A stretch of DNA of 55,706 bases from Streptomyces sp. rh34. Lineage in GTDB: Bacteria > Actinomycetota > Actinomycetes > Streptomycetales > Streptomycetaceae. The stretch is from NCBI RefSeq assembly GCF_002551245.1, contig NZ_NTGZ01000015.1, forward strand, positions 1 through 55,706, in the 5' to 3' direction. Shown here piece after piece: positions 44,798-53,144 of this stretch. Each line of letters begins with the position of its first letter. Within the stretch, counting starts at the first letter, position 1. The notes beneath the pieces were generated by a model. That model saw only the letters and a list, made by a program, of their open reading frames with translations, made no database searches and was not told where the DNA came from. Both the position numbers and the translations under genes were made by a program.

Positions 44798-44875
44798 GCA
44801 TGGGTCAGATGCCGCGCGCCCGTCGAACTGATGGCTGGGGCATGGGTCAGATGCCACGCAGCCGTCGAACTGATG
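44798..44875. repeat. Tandem 36-bp direct repeat between two regulator genes
   Basis: Two copies, 44798-44833 and 44840-44875, begin GCATGGGTCAGATGCC and end GTCGAACTGATG, with three differences and a 42-bp period (four helical turns). They lie in the divergent intergenic region between the two LuxR-type genes, next to the GTG start at 44753. The spacing suits cooperative binding on one face of DNA. An operator role is inferred. Confidence 0.6.
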
Positions 44876-44986
44876 AGGGAAAGGGTAATCGAAGGGTAAA
44901 GGCGCAGGTAGTCCCGGTCGGTCGAGGAACGGACGCGGGACGGACAACAGACGACACCAGTGGATGATCACAACTAGGGGGCCGCT

Positions 44987-45232
44987 GTGACGGCGATGAC
45001 CGACCGACAGGTACTGGATTTCACCACGCTCACGGAACGCGAGCGCGAAGTGCTCGCGCTGCTGGCCGGCGGCGAGCAGAACCGCTGGCTCGCCCGGAGA
45101 CTCGGCATCACGGAACGTACGGTCCGGGCGCATACGTCGAGCATCGTGCGCAAGCTGAACCTGAAGTCCCGGTTCGAGGCCGCGATCGTGTCGAACCTGT
45201 ACGCGGAGGACATCAGGGGTCTGCGTCCGTGA
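44987..45232 (+). CDS. Small LuxR-type HTH protein
   Basis: This 81-residue protein starts at GTG 44987 behind AGGGGG. It consists almost only of a LuxR/GerE helix-turn-helix (LTEREREVLALLAGGEQNRW, ITERTVRAHTSSIVRKLNLKSR). It lacks a receiver or ligand domain, so activity may be set by expression level or a partner. Small stand-alone LuxR proteins often act as cluster-situated activators. It probably works with the larger LuxR-type regulator encoded divergently. Confidence 0.8.
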   Translation: MTAMTDRQVLDFTTLTEREREVLALLAGGEQNRWLARRLGITERTVRAHTSSIVRKLNLKSRFEAAIVSNLYAEDIRGLRP

Positions 45233-45276
45233 CCTGACCTTCTCCCGTGCCGGCCTCCGGGTGCGGCACGACAGCC

Positions 45277-45314
45277 GAAGTCCCCTGCGGGAATCCCTTC
45301 CAGCAGGGGACTTC
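45277..45314. terminator. Bidirectional terminator
   Basis: GAAGTCCCCTGC (45277-45288) pairs perfectly with GCAGGGGACTTC (45303-45314) around a 14-nt loop. It sits between the convergent small LuxR gene and the hypothetical gene at 45338. Confidence 0.75.
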
Positions 45315-45337
45315 ACGTGTGGCCGTTGACCGTGTGC

Positions 45338-45874
45338 TCAGCCGGGCAGGGCTGTGCTGATCGCGTCGACCAGCATCATCCACATCGGCTGGCCTCCGGT
45401 GCCGAACGCCGCGGACAGCGCGTAGCCGACGGCCGCGTCGAGCGGTTCGACGGTCCCGGCGTCCTCCCGCCACTCGGCGATCACCCGGCGGTCGCCGTCC
45501 GACGAGAAGTCCCCGAGGTGCTTCCCGTCCCGGGTCAGCCGGCTGCAGGGGATCGAGTCGGGGACGAGCCGGTAGCGCGTGCCCGCGCAGACGACGTCGA
45601 CCCGGTAGGACTGCCTCCGCAGCCTGCCCTTGGCGGGCTTGATCGTCGCGGCCTCGCCGTCCACCGTGATCGTGAGGTGCCGGGGGTCCCGGGTGCCGAT
45701 GACGATGTGGTCGTCGACCTCGGCCTCGGGCGCGCGGACGATGGTGATCGTGGGAATCCGCTCGCCGCTCACGACGAGCTTCTCCCGCTGTTCGCCCAGG
45801 AGTTCGACGGCGATGGCGCCGTAGTGGTCGTCCTCGGTCGCGGCGGGCAGAGGCAGGGGAGTGGTGTCGGTCAT
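45338..45874 (-). CDS. Hypothetical protein in the lanthipeptide cluster
   Basis: This 178-residue protein starts at ATG 45874. It is beta-rich and soluble (DHIVIGTRDPRHLTITVDGEAATIKPAKGRLRR is the most regular part, shown here only by its ends DHIVIG and GRLRR). The segment YRVDVVCAGTRYRLVPDS suggests a small-ligand or DNA-independent fold. I do not recognise it. It lies downstream of the exporter gene (gap 130 bp, same strand, where two short direct segments occur). A role in the cluster is possible from position only. Confidence 0.55.
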   Translation of the reverse strand: MTDTTPLPLPAATEDDHYGAIAVELLGEQREKLVVSGERIPTITIVRAPEAEVDDHIVIGTRDPRHLTITVDGEAATIKPAKGRLRRQSYRVDVVCAGTRYRLVPDSIPCSRLTRDGKHLGDFSSDGDRRVIAEWREDAGTVEPLDAAVGYALSAAFGTGGQPMWMMLVDAISTALPG

Positions 45875-46004
45875 CTGGATCCTTGAACCCTTCGGTCGTG
45901 CTGAGGGGGGTGTTCAGCGAGAGAGTTGTTCGACGAGCGGACATGCGGTTCTGGCGGTGCCGGCGCACGGAATTCTCGCAGGGCGCGGCAGCCGCCCGGG
46001 ACGC

Positions 46005-47774
46005 TCAGTGAGGTGCGGACGATCCGGCAGGGGTCAACTGCGTGGCGGTGAGGTCCTGGTAGAGGGCGCTGCGCTCCAGCAGCTCCTCGTGCCGTCCGTG
46101 ATCGCTGACCCGGCCGTTCTCGAACAGGACCAGCCGGTCCGCCGAGGTGACCGTCGAGAGCCGGTGGGCGATGAGCAGCACCGTGCAGTCCCGCGCCGCC
46201 TCCTCCACCGTCCTGCGCAGCGCCGTCTCGCTGAGCCCGTCGAGATGGGCGGTGACCTCGTCCAGGAGCAGGACCTGGGGGCGGCGCAGCAACGCCCGTG
46301 CGATGGCCAGCCGTTGGCGCTCGCCACCGGAGAGCGCCAGGCCGCGGGAGCCGACAGCCGTGTCGAGACCGGCCGGGAGCGAGGAGACGAAGTCGTCGAG
46401 CAGGGTCCTGCGGAGCACGTCGGCTACGGCTTCGTCGCTCGCGTCGGGCGCGGAGTAGAGGAGGTTCTCCCGGAGCGTGCCGGCGAGCATCGGGGAGTCC
46501 TGCTCGACATACGCGATACGTCGCCGGAGCTCGGCCCGGCCGAGGGTGCGGATGTCGGTGCCGTCCAGCAGGATGCGGCCGGCCTCGCTGTCGTAGAACC
46601 GCTGGATCAGGGAGAACACCGTCGTCTTGCCGCTGCCGGACGGGCCGACGATCGCGGTGACCTTCCCCGCCGGTGCGACGAAGGTGGTGTCGTTCAGGAC
46701 GGGGGTGCGCCCCTCGTAGGCGAAGGTCAGGCCGTCGACCGTGACCCGGGGCGGCGGGCCGGACGGCACCGGCGGCGTGCCGTCCACGTCGTCCTCCGCC
46801 GCCATGGACCGCACCTCCTCGATCCTGGCCAGGGCGCCGAGCCCCTGCTGGAGGGCCGTGGTCCCGCCCACGAGCGAGAGGACCGGGCCGCCCAGGTTGA
46901 AGAGGTAGAGCAGGAAGCCGATCAGCGCGGCCAGTTCGAGGGTGCCCATGGCGACCAGCGCGCCGCCGAAACCGATGACGGCGAGGAAGGACGCCTGGAC
47001 GATCAGCCCGGCGAGCACGGCGATCAGCGCGTGGTACCGGGCCCCCTTGAGGCCGGCCCGGTAGGCGCGTTCGGCTGCGTCGGTCGCCCGCTCGGTCTCC
47101 TTCGCCTCGGCGCCGTTGGCCTTCACGGTCCGGGCCGCGCCGAGCGACCGGTCGAGCGCGGCGCCGATCTCGCCGACGGAGGTCTGCGCCTCGGTGGTCA
47201 CCCTCTTGATGCGCGGCATGACGACGCCCATCGCGATGCCCACGACCACCAGCACGGCGGACGTGATGCCGAGCAGCGGCAGACTGACGATGCCCATCAG
47301 CACGATCGTGGCCAGGAGGTGGATCGATCCGTCCACGAGCTGGATGAGACCGCCCGTCGCCGCGTGCTGGACGAGCGTGCTGTCGGACGTGACGCGGGTG
47401 GTCAGGCCACCCGGTTCGACGCGGTCCAACTCCGCGCTGCGCAGGCGTATCAGGCGCGCTATGAGGCCGCGACGGACCTGGAGCACGACCCGCTCGGCGG
47501 TCCGCTCGCTGAGCCAGGCCTGCACCCAGGTCAGCCCGATGGAGGCGACCAGCAGGCCGAACAGCAGGAGGAGATCGTCCCGCAGCCCCTCGCCCGTCAT
47601 GAGCTTCGCCAGGACCGACTGGATGACCAGAGGCTGAGCGAGACCGGCGGCACTGCCCAGAAGGGTCAGGGCCAGAACGGTGAGGAGGACGCCGCGGTGC
47701 GGACGCGCGTACGAGAGCAGCGCCCGCAGCGCGGGCCGCTCTGCCGGAGGCTGTTCTGCGTCAGGTGGGTTCAC
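46005..47774 (-). CDS. ABC transporter, fused permease and ATPase (lanthipeptide exporter)
   Basis: This 589-residue half-transporter starts at GTG 47772-47774. Six membrane helices span residues 25-300. The ATPase has Walker A GPSGSGKTT, signature LSGGERQRLAIARAL, Walker B VLLLDEVTAHLD and the switch histidine in IAHRLSTV. No N-terminal C39 peptidase domain is present, so it exports without cleaving the leader. The gene is divergent from the precursor gene, with 173 bp between that should hold both promoters. It corresponds to the exporter of lexapeptide-type clusters and probably provides self-protection as well. Confidence 0.88.
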   Translation of the reverse strand: MNPPDAEQPPAERPALRALLSYARPHRGVLLTVLALTLLGSAAGLAQPLVIQSVLAKLMTGEGLRDDLLLLFGLLVASIGLTWVQAWLSERTAERVVLQVRRGLIARLIRLRSAELDRVEPGGLTTRVTSDSTLVQHAATGGLIQLVDGSIHLLATIVLMGIVSLPLLGITSAVLVVVGIAMGVVMPRIKRVTTEAQTSVGEIGAALDRSLGAARTVKANGAEAKETERATDAAERAYRAGLKGARYHALIAVLAGLIVQASFLAVIGFGGALVAMGTLELAALIGFLLYLFNLGGPVLSLVGGTTALQQGLGALARIEEVRSMAAEDDVDGTPPVPSGPPPRVTVDGLTFAYEGRTPVLNDTTFVAPAGKVTAIVGPSGSGKTTVFSLIQRFYDSEAGRILLDGTDIRTLGRAELRRRIAYVEQDSPMLAGTLRENLLYSAPDASDEAVADVLRRTLLDDFVSSLPAGLDTAVGSRGLALSGGERQRLAIARALLRRPQVLLLDEVTAHLDGLSETALRRTVEEAARDCTVLLIAHRLSTVTSADRLVLFENGRVSDHGRHEELLERSALYQDLTATQLTPAGSSAPH

Positions 47775-47947
47775 CCTCGTAGTTCTATCCCCTTCTTCGC
47801 ATGCGGGGGAACTGTCGCTTGCGGCAATGCCGCAAGAGTCAATGGTGCGGGCCCGGCGTCGCGGGTCATCATTCTTTCTGTCCGCAACGGACGCCGGACA
47901 TCGCATGGATGACCGGTCGTCAATTCCCTTTCATGGAGAGAAAACTG

Positions 47948-48163
47948 ATGCAGAACGTCACCGAGCAGGACCTGTTCGACGGCTACACCGCCTACACCTC
48001 CGCCGAGGAGCTGGGCCTGCACGACGGCAAGGACGCCGCGCCGGCGTTCAGCCCCACCATCCCGTGGGCGATCCGCGCCACGATCATCAGCGCCCGTTCC
48101 TCGCAGCAGTGCGCCGCCGCTCTCGGCTCGCTCGCCGCGAAGACCGTCGAGAACAAGTGCTGA
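47948..48163 (+). CDS. Class V lanthipeptide precursor (lexapeptide-like)
   Basis: This 71-residue peptide starts at ATG 47948 behind GGAGAG. Residues 1-33 form an acidic leader (LFDGYTAYTSAEELGL, ending DAAPA). The core from Phe34 is 38 residues. It begins FSPTIPWAIR, has a central Ser-Ser-Gln-Gln-Cys, and ends AAKTVENKC. The end places Thr33 and Cys38 of the core in an arrangement suited to an AviMeCys ring. The N-terminal Phe fits N,N-dimethylation. Core length, Phe start and C-terminal Cys all match what I know of lexapeptide. I cannot align it to the published sequence here. Confidence 0.88.
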   Translation: MQNVTEQDLFDGYTAYTSAEELGLHDGKDAAPAFSPTIPWAIRATIISARSSQQCAAALGSLAAKTVENKC

Positions 48164-48193
48164 CCAGGCTCTCTTCGTAGTGAGCCGCGGGGT

Positions 48194-48219
48194 CCGGCCG
48201 GAGTGCACACTCCGGCCGG
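48194..48219 (+). terminator. Hairpin between precursor and decarboxylase genes
   Basis: CCGGCCGGAGTG (48194-48205) and CACTCCGGCCGG (48208-48219) form an 11- to 12-bp stem with a 2-4 nt loop, 31 bp after the precursor stop. There is no long T tract. It may be a partial terminator or RNA stabiliser that keeps precursor mRNA in excess over enzyme mRNA, as in many RiPP operons. Confidence 0.6.
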
Positions 48220-48249
48220 GCCCCGGCCCCAACGCGCACAGGAGGCGTC

Positions 48250-48921
48250 GTGGAGGAACAGCAACGGGACTTCGAGCGCGTTCTCGTCGTGGGGACGGGA
48301 GCCCTCGGCGTCGCCTTCCTGCCGTTCTGGATCAACTGGCTCGGGAATTCCTTTCCCGAGGTGGAGAAGCGGGTGGTGCTGACGCGCTCCGCGTGCCGGT
48401 TCGTCTCGCGGGACGCGGTGGCCGTGCTCTCCGGAAAAGAAGTGCTCATCGACGACTGGAACACTTTCTCCGGCGTCGACGTGCCCCATGTCGAACTCGC
48501 GGAATGGGCGGACCTGATTCTCGTCCATCCCGCCACACTGAATTTCGTCGGCCGGTACGCACTCGGCGTCGCCGACACACCGCTGATGGTCGCGCTGCAC
48601 ACCACCCGGGCCTTGGTGGGTGTCGCGCCGTCGCTGCCGCCCGGTGCGCTCGGCAGCCCGGTCGTCCGGGAACACCTGGCGGTGCTGCGCGAGCGGCCCG
48701 GCGTGGTGCTCGCGCCGACGATCCCCGCGCGGAGCGCGCGCACGGGTGAGGTGGCGGACGGTGGCTCCGCCCCGCTGAACGAGCTGTACGACCTCTGCGT
48801 CGCGCGCCGGAAGGAGAGCGGGGGCAGCGGCGCTCCGGGGGACGCGCCCGGCGACGGAACCGGGACCGGGCCGGGGCGGGGCCGCCCCGACGCGGCCGGG
48901 GACCGGGAGCGGGCGGCGTGA
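48250..48921 (+). CDS. Flavoprotein cysteine decarboxylase (LanD type)
   Basis: This 223-residue protein starts at GTG 48250 behind GGAGG. It belongs to the HFCD flavoprotein family (EpiD/CypD/LxmD-like): the N-terminus RVLVVGTGALGVAFLP is the flavin loop, and the HPATLNFVGRYALGVADTPL segment carries the PASANT-like motif (here HPATLNF) with the active-site region. It would decarboxylate the C-terminal Cys of the precursor to an enethiol, which then joins a dehydrated Thr to give AviMeCys. The C-terminal 30 residues are Gly/Pro-rich. It overlaps the next gene by 4 bp. Confidence 0.85.
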   Translation: MEEQQRDFERVLVVGTGALGVAFLPFWINWLGNSFPEVEKRVVLTRSACRFVSRDAVAVLSGKEVLIDDWNTFSGVDVPHVELAEWADLILVHPATLNFVGRYALGVADTPLMVALHTTRALVGVAPSLPPGALGSPVVREHLAVLRERPGVVLAPTIPARSARTGEVADGGSAPLNELYDLCVARRKESGGSGAPGDAPGDGTGTGPGRGRPDAAGDRERAA

Positions 48922-49988
48922 CCGGAACGGACTCCCTGACCGGAACGGGCCCCCTGACCGGAACGGCCGTCCTCGTGGCGGAGCACGGTACGGGCCTCCA
49001 GGCCACCCGGGTGTACGAGGAACCGGACGGCGGCTTCCTGTGGTGGCACGGTCCGGGGCACCGTTACGCCGGGCCACTGCGTGCGCCCGGCCGGCTGGTC
49101 CCGCTCGTCCCCGGCCAGGAAGCGGTCACGGGGGCCGCGCTGCTGTCCACCGGGCAGACGCACGGATCCGGGCTGCTCCACCGGGCCGCCGGCGCCGCCT
49201 CGGCCGCCGCCTGGCTGCGGGACCCCCGCCCGCAGGCCGGGCGGCTCGTCGCCCACTCCCTCACCGCCGCCGCCCGGGCCCTGCGGGTCCTGCACGGCGT
49301 CCCCCTGCCCCAGGGCCCCGAGCCGGCTCCGCCGCCGGGCCTGCGGCGGCTGCGGGAGTGGGCGAGCGGGACGGTTCCGCTGGTCCCCGCCGCGGAGCGG
49401 CTCCGGCGACACGCGCTGGAGGTGTGGGGCGGTGCCCGCACGGCGCGGCTCCTCGACTGGGCGGACGACGCCGAACGGCCCACGGGCGCCGGGGCGTCGG
49501 CCGTGCTCCTCCACGGCTGGGCCTCGACCGGTGCGCTCGTACCGCCGAGGAGCCGCGGCCGGGTGGCGCTGCTGACCGGCCAGGACCTCGGCGCCGGGCG
49601 CCGGGAGCTGGACCTGGGCTGGATGCTCGGCGACCTCGTCGAGCTGGCGTGGTCGTCACCGCTCTACCGCGCGGCGCACGACGGCGCCGGGGCTCCGGAC
49701 GAGGGCGCCGGGCTGCCGTCCGCGGCCGTCCTCCAACAGGTGTTCCTGGGCGTGTACGGCGAGAGCGGCGACGGCGACAGCGGCGGAAGCGGCGACCGCA
49801 CCGGCGGCGGAGGCCCGGTGTACGACCCGGCGGCCGTGGGGCGCTGCGCCGTGCTCCGCGTCGTCACGCACATGCGGGACTTCGCCACGTACTGCGAGTG
49901 GAGCGACGAATTGCTGGACTACCTCGCCTTCACCGCCGAGTTGATCGATGAGGAGGGCCGCCGGGCGGTCCCCCGAGGAGTGTCATGA
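48918..49988 (+). CDS. LanX-like protein with degenerate kinase features
   Basis: This 356-residue protein starts at GTG 48918, overlapping the decarboxylase stop by 4 bp. The second half resembles an APH kinase C-lobe without its catalytic residues: VLLHGWASTGALV replaces the HGD-type loop, and QDLGAGRRELDLGWMLGDLVELAW resembles the IDW..GD...DLA metal segment. A Gly/Asp-rich insert lies near residue 285. It occupies the position of LxmX in lexapeptide-type clusters, where X, K and Y act together on dehydration and cyclisation. Catalytic function is not evident; a scaffold or pseudokinase role is inferred. Confidence 0.7.
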   Translation: MTGTDSLTGTGPLTGTAVLVAEHGTGLQATRVYEEPDGGFLWWHGPGHRYAGPLRAPGRLVPLVPGQEAVTGAALLSTGQTHGSGLLHRAAGAASAAAWLRDPRPQAGRLVAHSLTAAARALRVLHGVPLPQGPEPAPPPGLRRLREWASGTVPLVPAAERLRRHALEVWGGARTARLLDWADDAERPTGAGASAVLLHGWASTGALVPPRSRGRVALLTGQDLGAGRRELDLGWMLGDLVELAWSSPLYRAAHDGAGAPDEGAGLPSAAVLQQVFLGVYGESGDGDSGGSGDRTGGGGPVYDPAAVGRCAVLRVVTHMRDFATYCEWSDELLDYLAFTAELIDEEGRRAVPRGVS

Positions 49989-51208
49989 CGACCACGACGA
50001 ACGAAGCGCCCGCGCTGATCCGCTACCGGCCGACCGGCCTCGACGCCGCACCGGAAGTGAACGCGCTGCTGGAGCGGCTGGGCCTCGGCCCCTTCGCGCC
50101 GGAGGGGCTGACCGCCTTCGGCGGCCGCAACGACAACTGGGCCGGGACGACGACCCGCGGTCAGCAGGTCTTCGTCAAGACGGTCGCCCGGTCCCCCGAC
50201 GGCAGCCGTCCCGAGATCGACCGCGCGCTCGCCTTCGAGGCGTCGGCCGCACGTCTCCCGGCCGGGTCACCGCTGCGTACGCCCGAACACCTCGGGACCG
50301 ACCGGGCCGCCGCCGTCAGCGCGTTCCGGCTGCTGCCCGGGGCCCGTTCGGGCTCGGAGGTCGCGCTGGACGGCGACTTCGACGAGCGACTGTGCCGGGA
50401 GGCGGGGCGTGCCGTCGCCACCCTGCACGCCATGGAGCCGGTGGGCGGCCCGGCGAGCACGGGGCAGGCCCCGGCCGTCGGCGCGGCGGAGGTGGGGATC
50501 GACACGGGTGAGGCCCCCTTGCCGCCGATGCGCTGGCTGCGGGCGTTCCCGTGGAACGAGGTCCAGGACCGCAGCATGGCGCAGATCGCCGCCTGGAAGC
50601 TGGTCCAGGACGACACCGAGGTCGTCGCCGCGCTCCACCGGCTGCGCGAGCGGGAGCGGACGGCGCCGCACACCCCGGCCCACTGCGACCTGCGTTTCGA
50701 CCAGTTCATCGTCCACGGGGGCTCGCTCTACCTCTGCGACTGGGAGGAGTTCAGGTGGGCCGATCCGGCCCGGGACGTCGGAGCGTTCGTCGGCGAGTGG
50801 CTCTTCCAGGCCACCTACTCCGTCTTCGCGCCGACGGGCGAGGCCGCCGCCGGGGACACCGTCGCGCCCGGCTTCGACCTCACCCACCAGGAGATCGTCG
50901 AACGCGGCACCGCCGGGCTGCGTCGCCACATCCCCCGGATCGCGGCCTTCTGGGAGGGCTACACCGGCTGCCGGACCCCGGACCCGGAGCTGGCGGAGCG
51001 GGCCGTCGGGTTCGCGGGGTGGCACCTGTTCGACCGGCTCATCGCCACCGCACAGGCGCACGCCGTCCTCAACCCGGTCGCGCGCGCCGCCGCCGGGATC
51101 GGACGGACCCTGCTGCTGAATCCGGCCGGGGCCGTGTCCACCCTCCGTCTGACCGCACCCGCCGCCGCACCACGCCGCACCGCCGCCACGTCCGGGAGCC
51201 CCCGATGA
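49985..51208 (+). CDS. LanK-like precursor kinase (APH fold)
   Basis: This 407-residue protein starts at ATG 49985, overlapping the previous gene by 4 bp. It has the aminoglycoside phosphotransferase fold: GGRNDNWAGTT near residue 40 (nucleotide loop), VFVKTVAR (ATP-binding Lys), and the catalytic loop HCDLRFDQFIVH followed by YLCDWEEFRWADPARDVGAFVGEW, which gives the metal-binding Asp. It would phosphorylate Ser and Thr of the precursor core before elimination by the LanY partner. Homologous kinases occur in class V lanthipeptide and thioamitide clusters. Confidence 0.87.
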   Translation: MTTTTNEAPALIRYRPTGLDAAPEVNALLERLGLGPFAPEGLTAFGGRNDNWAGTTTRGQQVFVKTVARSPDGSRPEIDRALAFEASAARLPAGSPLRTPEHLGTDRAAAVSAFRLLPGARSGSEVALDGDFDERLCREAGRAVATLHAMEPVGGPASTGQAPAVGAAEVGIDTGEAPLPPMRWLRAFPWNEVQDRSMAQIAAWKLVQDDTEVVAALHRLRERERTAPHTPAHCDLRFDQFIVHGGSLYLCDWEEFRWADPARDVGAFVGEWLFQATYSVFAPTGEAAAGDTVAPGFDLTHQEIVERGTAGLRRHIPRIAAFWEGYTGCRTPDPELAERAVGFAGWHLFDRLIATAQAHAVLNPVARAAAGIGRTLLLNPAGAVSTLRLTAPAAAPRRTAATSGSPR

Positions 51209-52245
51209 TCCTCGACCGTCCGCTGCCCCGCTCCGCCGAGCCGTCCCCGGCACCGCGTCTCACCGCCGCGCTCGACCTCGTGTCCGTACGGGCCGACGGT
51301 CTCGCGGCGGAGGTCGCCGGGCGGAAGCTGACCGCTGACAGCCCGCGCGACCTGCGCGGCCGGCTCACCAACGCGCTGTACGAGGAGTTCCACGCCGGGA
51401 ACGGAGCGCACCGCCGGGACGCGGACGCCCCGCCCCGCAGGTCGCTGCGCGACTCCGCGCTGGAGCGCCGCCTCACCGAGGCCGTGCCGCACGCCAGGAC
51501 CCCGGTCACGGGGCGGCTGGTCGAGGTCACGGACGGCGGCGAACTGGTCGTACGGCTGCCGGAGATCACCGCCCGGCTCGGCGCCGACCGGCTCATCACC
51601 CCCGGTACGCCCGCCCCCGGCGAGCTGGTCGAGGTCGCGCTGGAGGCGGCGCGCCCCGCTCTCTCGCCCGGCTTCTTCTACGTCATGGGATCGCGGGCCC
51701 TGCCGTCCCCCGCGGGCCCGGTCCGCCGCCTCTTCCTGCACGCCCGCGACGCGGACGGGGCCGTCGTGCTGTGGGCCGCGGCGCTGACCGCGCTGGAGGG
51801 GGCCGGGGCGCGCTACCACGCCAAGGTCCTCTCCGACGAGGACGACTACCCGCGTCGCGACAGCGTCGTCGTCTATCTGCACGGCGACCACGCACCGGCG
51901 GAACGGGCCGTGGTGGCCGCCGTCCGGGACCTGCCGGGGCTGGGCGCCGACACCTCGCTCTTCACCGCCCGGCTCGCCCCCGGCGTCGCCGCCGCGTGGG
52001 ACCCGCGGGACCCGCGCCCCGGACACGACGGCATGAGCTTCGGGCAGCACCGCAGTTTCGCGTTGGCCACCGCGCTCGTCGACCACGCCCTGGACGGGGC
52101 CGACGACCTCGCCGGTCACGTCGTACGGGCCTTCCGCGCGGCGGGCATCGACCCCGCGCACCCCGAGAACAACCTTGCCGCGGACCCCGAGCGTCCCGAG
52201 ATCGAGCTCGCCGCGGACACCCTGACCACGACCGCTGGAGCGTGA
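51205..52245 (+). CDS. LanY-like HopA1 family lyase/cyclase
   Basis: This 346-residue protein starts at ATG 51205, overlapping the kinase gene by 4 bp. The second half carries the T3SS HopA1-like pattern: FFYVMGSR, RLFLHARDADGAV, YHAKVLSDEDDYPRRDSVVVYL and GMSFGQHRSFALA, ending AAGIDPAHPENNLA. In class V lanthipeptide biosynthesis this family removes phosphate to form dehydroamino acids and helps ring closure. The N-terminal 150 residues are divergent. It is the diagnostic gene for class V and thioamitide clusters; here it lies beside LanK and LanX with no YcaO in view. Confidence 0.87.
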   Translation: MILDRPLPRSAEPSPAPRLTAALDLVSVRADGLAAEVAGRKLTADSPRDLRGRLTNALYEEFHAGNGAHRRDADAPPRRSLRDSALERRLTEAVPHARTPVTGRLVEVTDGGELVVRLPEITARLGADRLITPGTPAPGELVEVALEAARPALSPGFFYVMGSRALPSPAGPVRRLFLHARDADGAVVLWAAALTALEGAGARYHAKVLSDEDDYPRRDSVVVYLHGDHAPAERAVVAAVRDLPGLGADTSLFTARLAPGVAAAWDPRDPRPGHDGMSFGQHRSFALATALVDHALDGADDLAGHVVRAFRAAGIDPAHPENNLAADPERPEIELAADTLTTTAGA

Positions 52246-52250
52246 GCCCG

Positions 52251-53144
52251 ATGACCACCGCCGAAACCACGGACACGACGACCACCGCCGAGACCACGGC
52301 CACCGTCGGCACGACGACCACCGCCGACACGACGACCACCGCCGACGCGTCGGAAGCGGCCGACGACGCGGGAACCCCCGCCGGGGCGGGCGGCTTCGGT
52401 GCGGCGATCACCACCGCCTACAGCGACGCCCTCGCCGGGGTGTACGACGAGATCTACCCGAGCACGCCCGACCTCGACGACATCGGCACCTACCTGCTCA
52501 CCCTCACCACGCCCGGCGCGAGCGTCCTCGAACTCGGCGTCGGCACCGGCCGGGTGGCGCTCCCGCTCGCGGAGCGCGGCTTCGACGTCCACGGCGTCGA
52601 GACCTCGGAGAGGATGCTGGCCCGCCTCGCGGAGAAGGACCCCGAGGGCCGGGTCACCCCGGTCCACGGCGACTTCTCCGGTCTCGATCTCGGTCGCACC
52701 TTCGACGTGGTCCTCGCCCCCTTCAACGTGCTGTGCTGCGCGATGGCGGTCGACGAGCAGATCGCGCTGACGCACGCGATGGCGCGGCACGTGGCGGCGG
52801 ACGGGCACGTGGTGATCGAGACGTTCGACCCGAGCGACTACCACGTACAGAAGAAGAACGAGGTCAACACCTACCCGATCGGCGGGCGCGGGGCGCTCAT
52901 CGAGTCCGTGGGCGTCCTGCCCGCCTCGCAGAACATGATGCTGCAGAGCACGCTCTTCCTGGACGGCGACACACCCCGGTCCGCCACCACCGTGATGCGC
53001 TACGTGTGGCCGGGGGAGCTCGACCTGCTGGGCGCCATCGCCGGTCTGGAGCTCGTCGGCCGGTACGCGGGCTGGCGCGAGCAGCCCTTCGACGGGGGCG
53101 ACAGCCGGAAGATGTGCGTGTCCGTGTTCCGGCCGCTGGCATGA
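52251..53144 (+). CDS. SAM-dependent methyltransferase with Thr-rich N-terminus
   Basis: This 297-residue protein starts at ATG 52251, 5 bp after the HopA1-like gene. The first 40 residues are Thr/Ala repeats (TTAETTDTTTTAETT), probably disordered and encoded by repetitive DNA. From about residue 75 the class I methyltransferase fold appears (VLELGVGTGRVALPLAERGF, then VHGVETSERML and FDVVLAPFNVLCC). By analogy with lexapeptide it would methylate the N-terminal Phe amine after leader removal. It overlaps the first M16 gene by 4 bp. Confidence 0.85.
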   Translation: MTTAETTDTTTTAETTATVGTTTTADTTTTADASEAADDAGTPAGAGGFGAAITTAYSDALAGVYDEIYPSTPDLDDIGTYLLTLTTPGASVLELGVGTGRVALPLAERGFDVHGVETSERMLARLAEKDPEGRVTPVHGDFSGLDLGRTFDVVLAPFNVLCCAMAVDEQIALTHAMARHVAADGHVVIETFDPSDYHVQKKNEVNTYPIGGRGALIESVGVLPASQNMMLQSTLFLDGDTPRSATTVMRYVWPGELDLLGAIAGLELVGRYAGWREQPFDGGDSRKMCVSVFRPLA

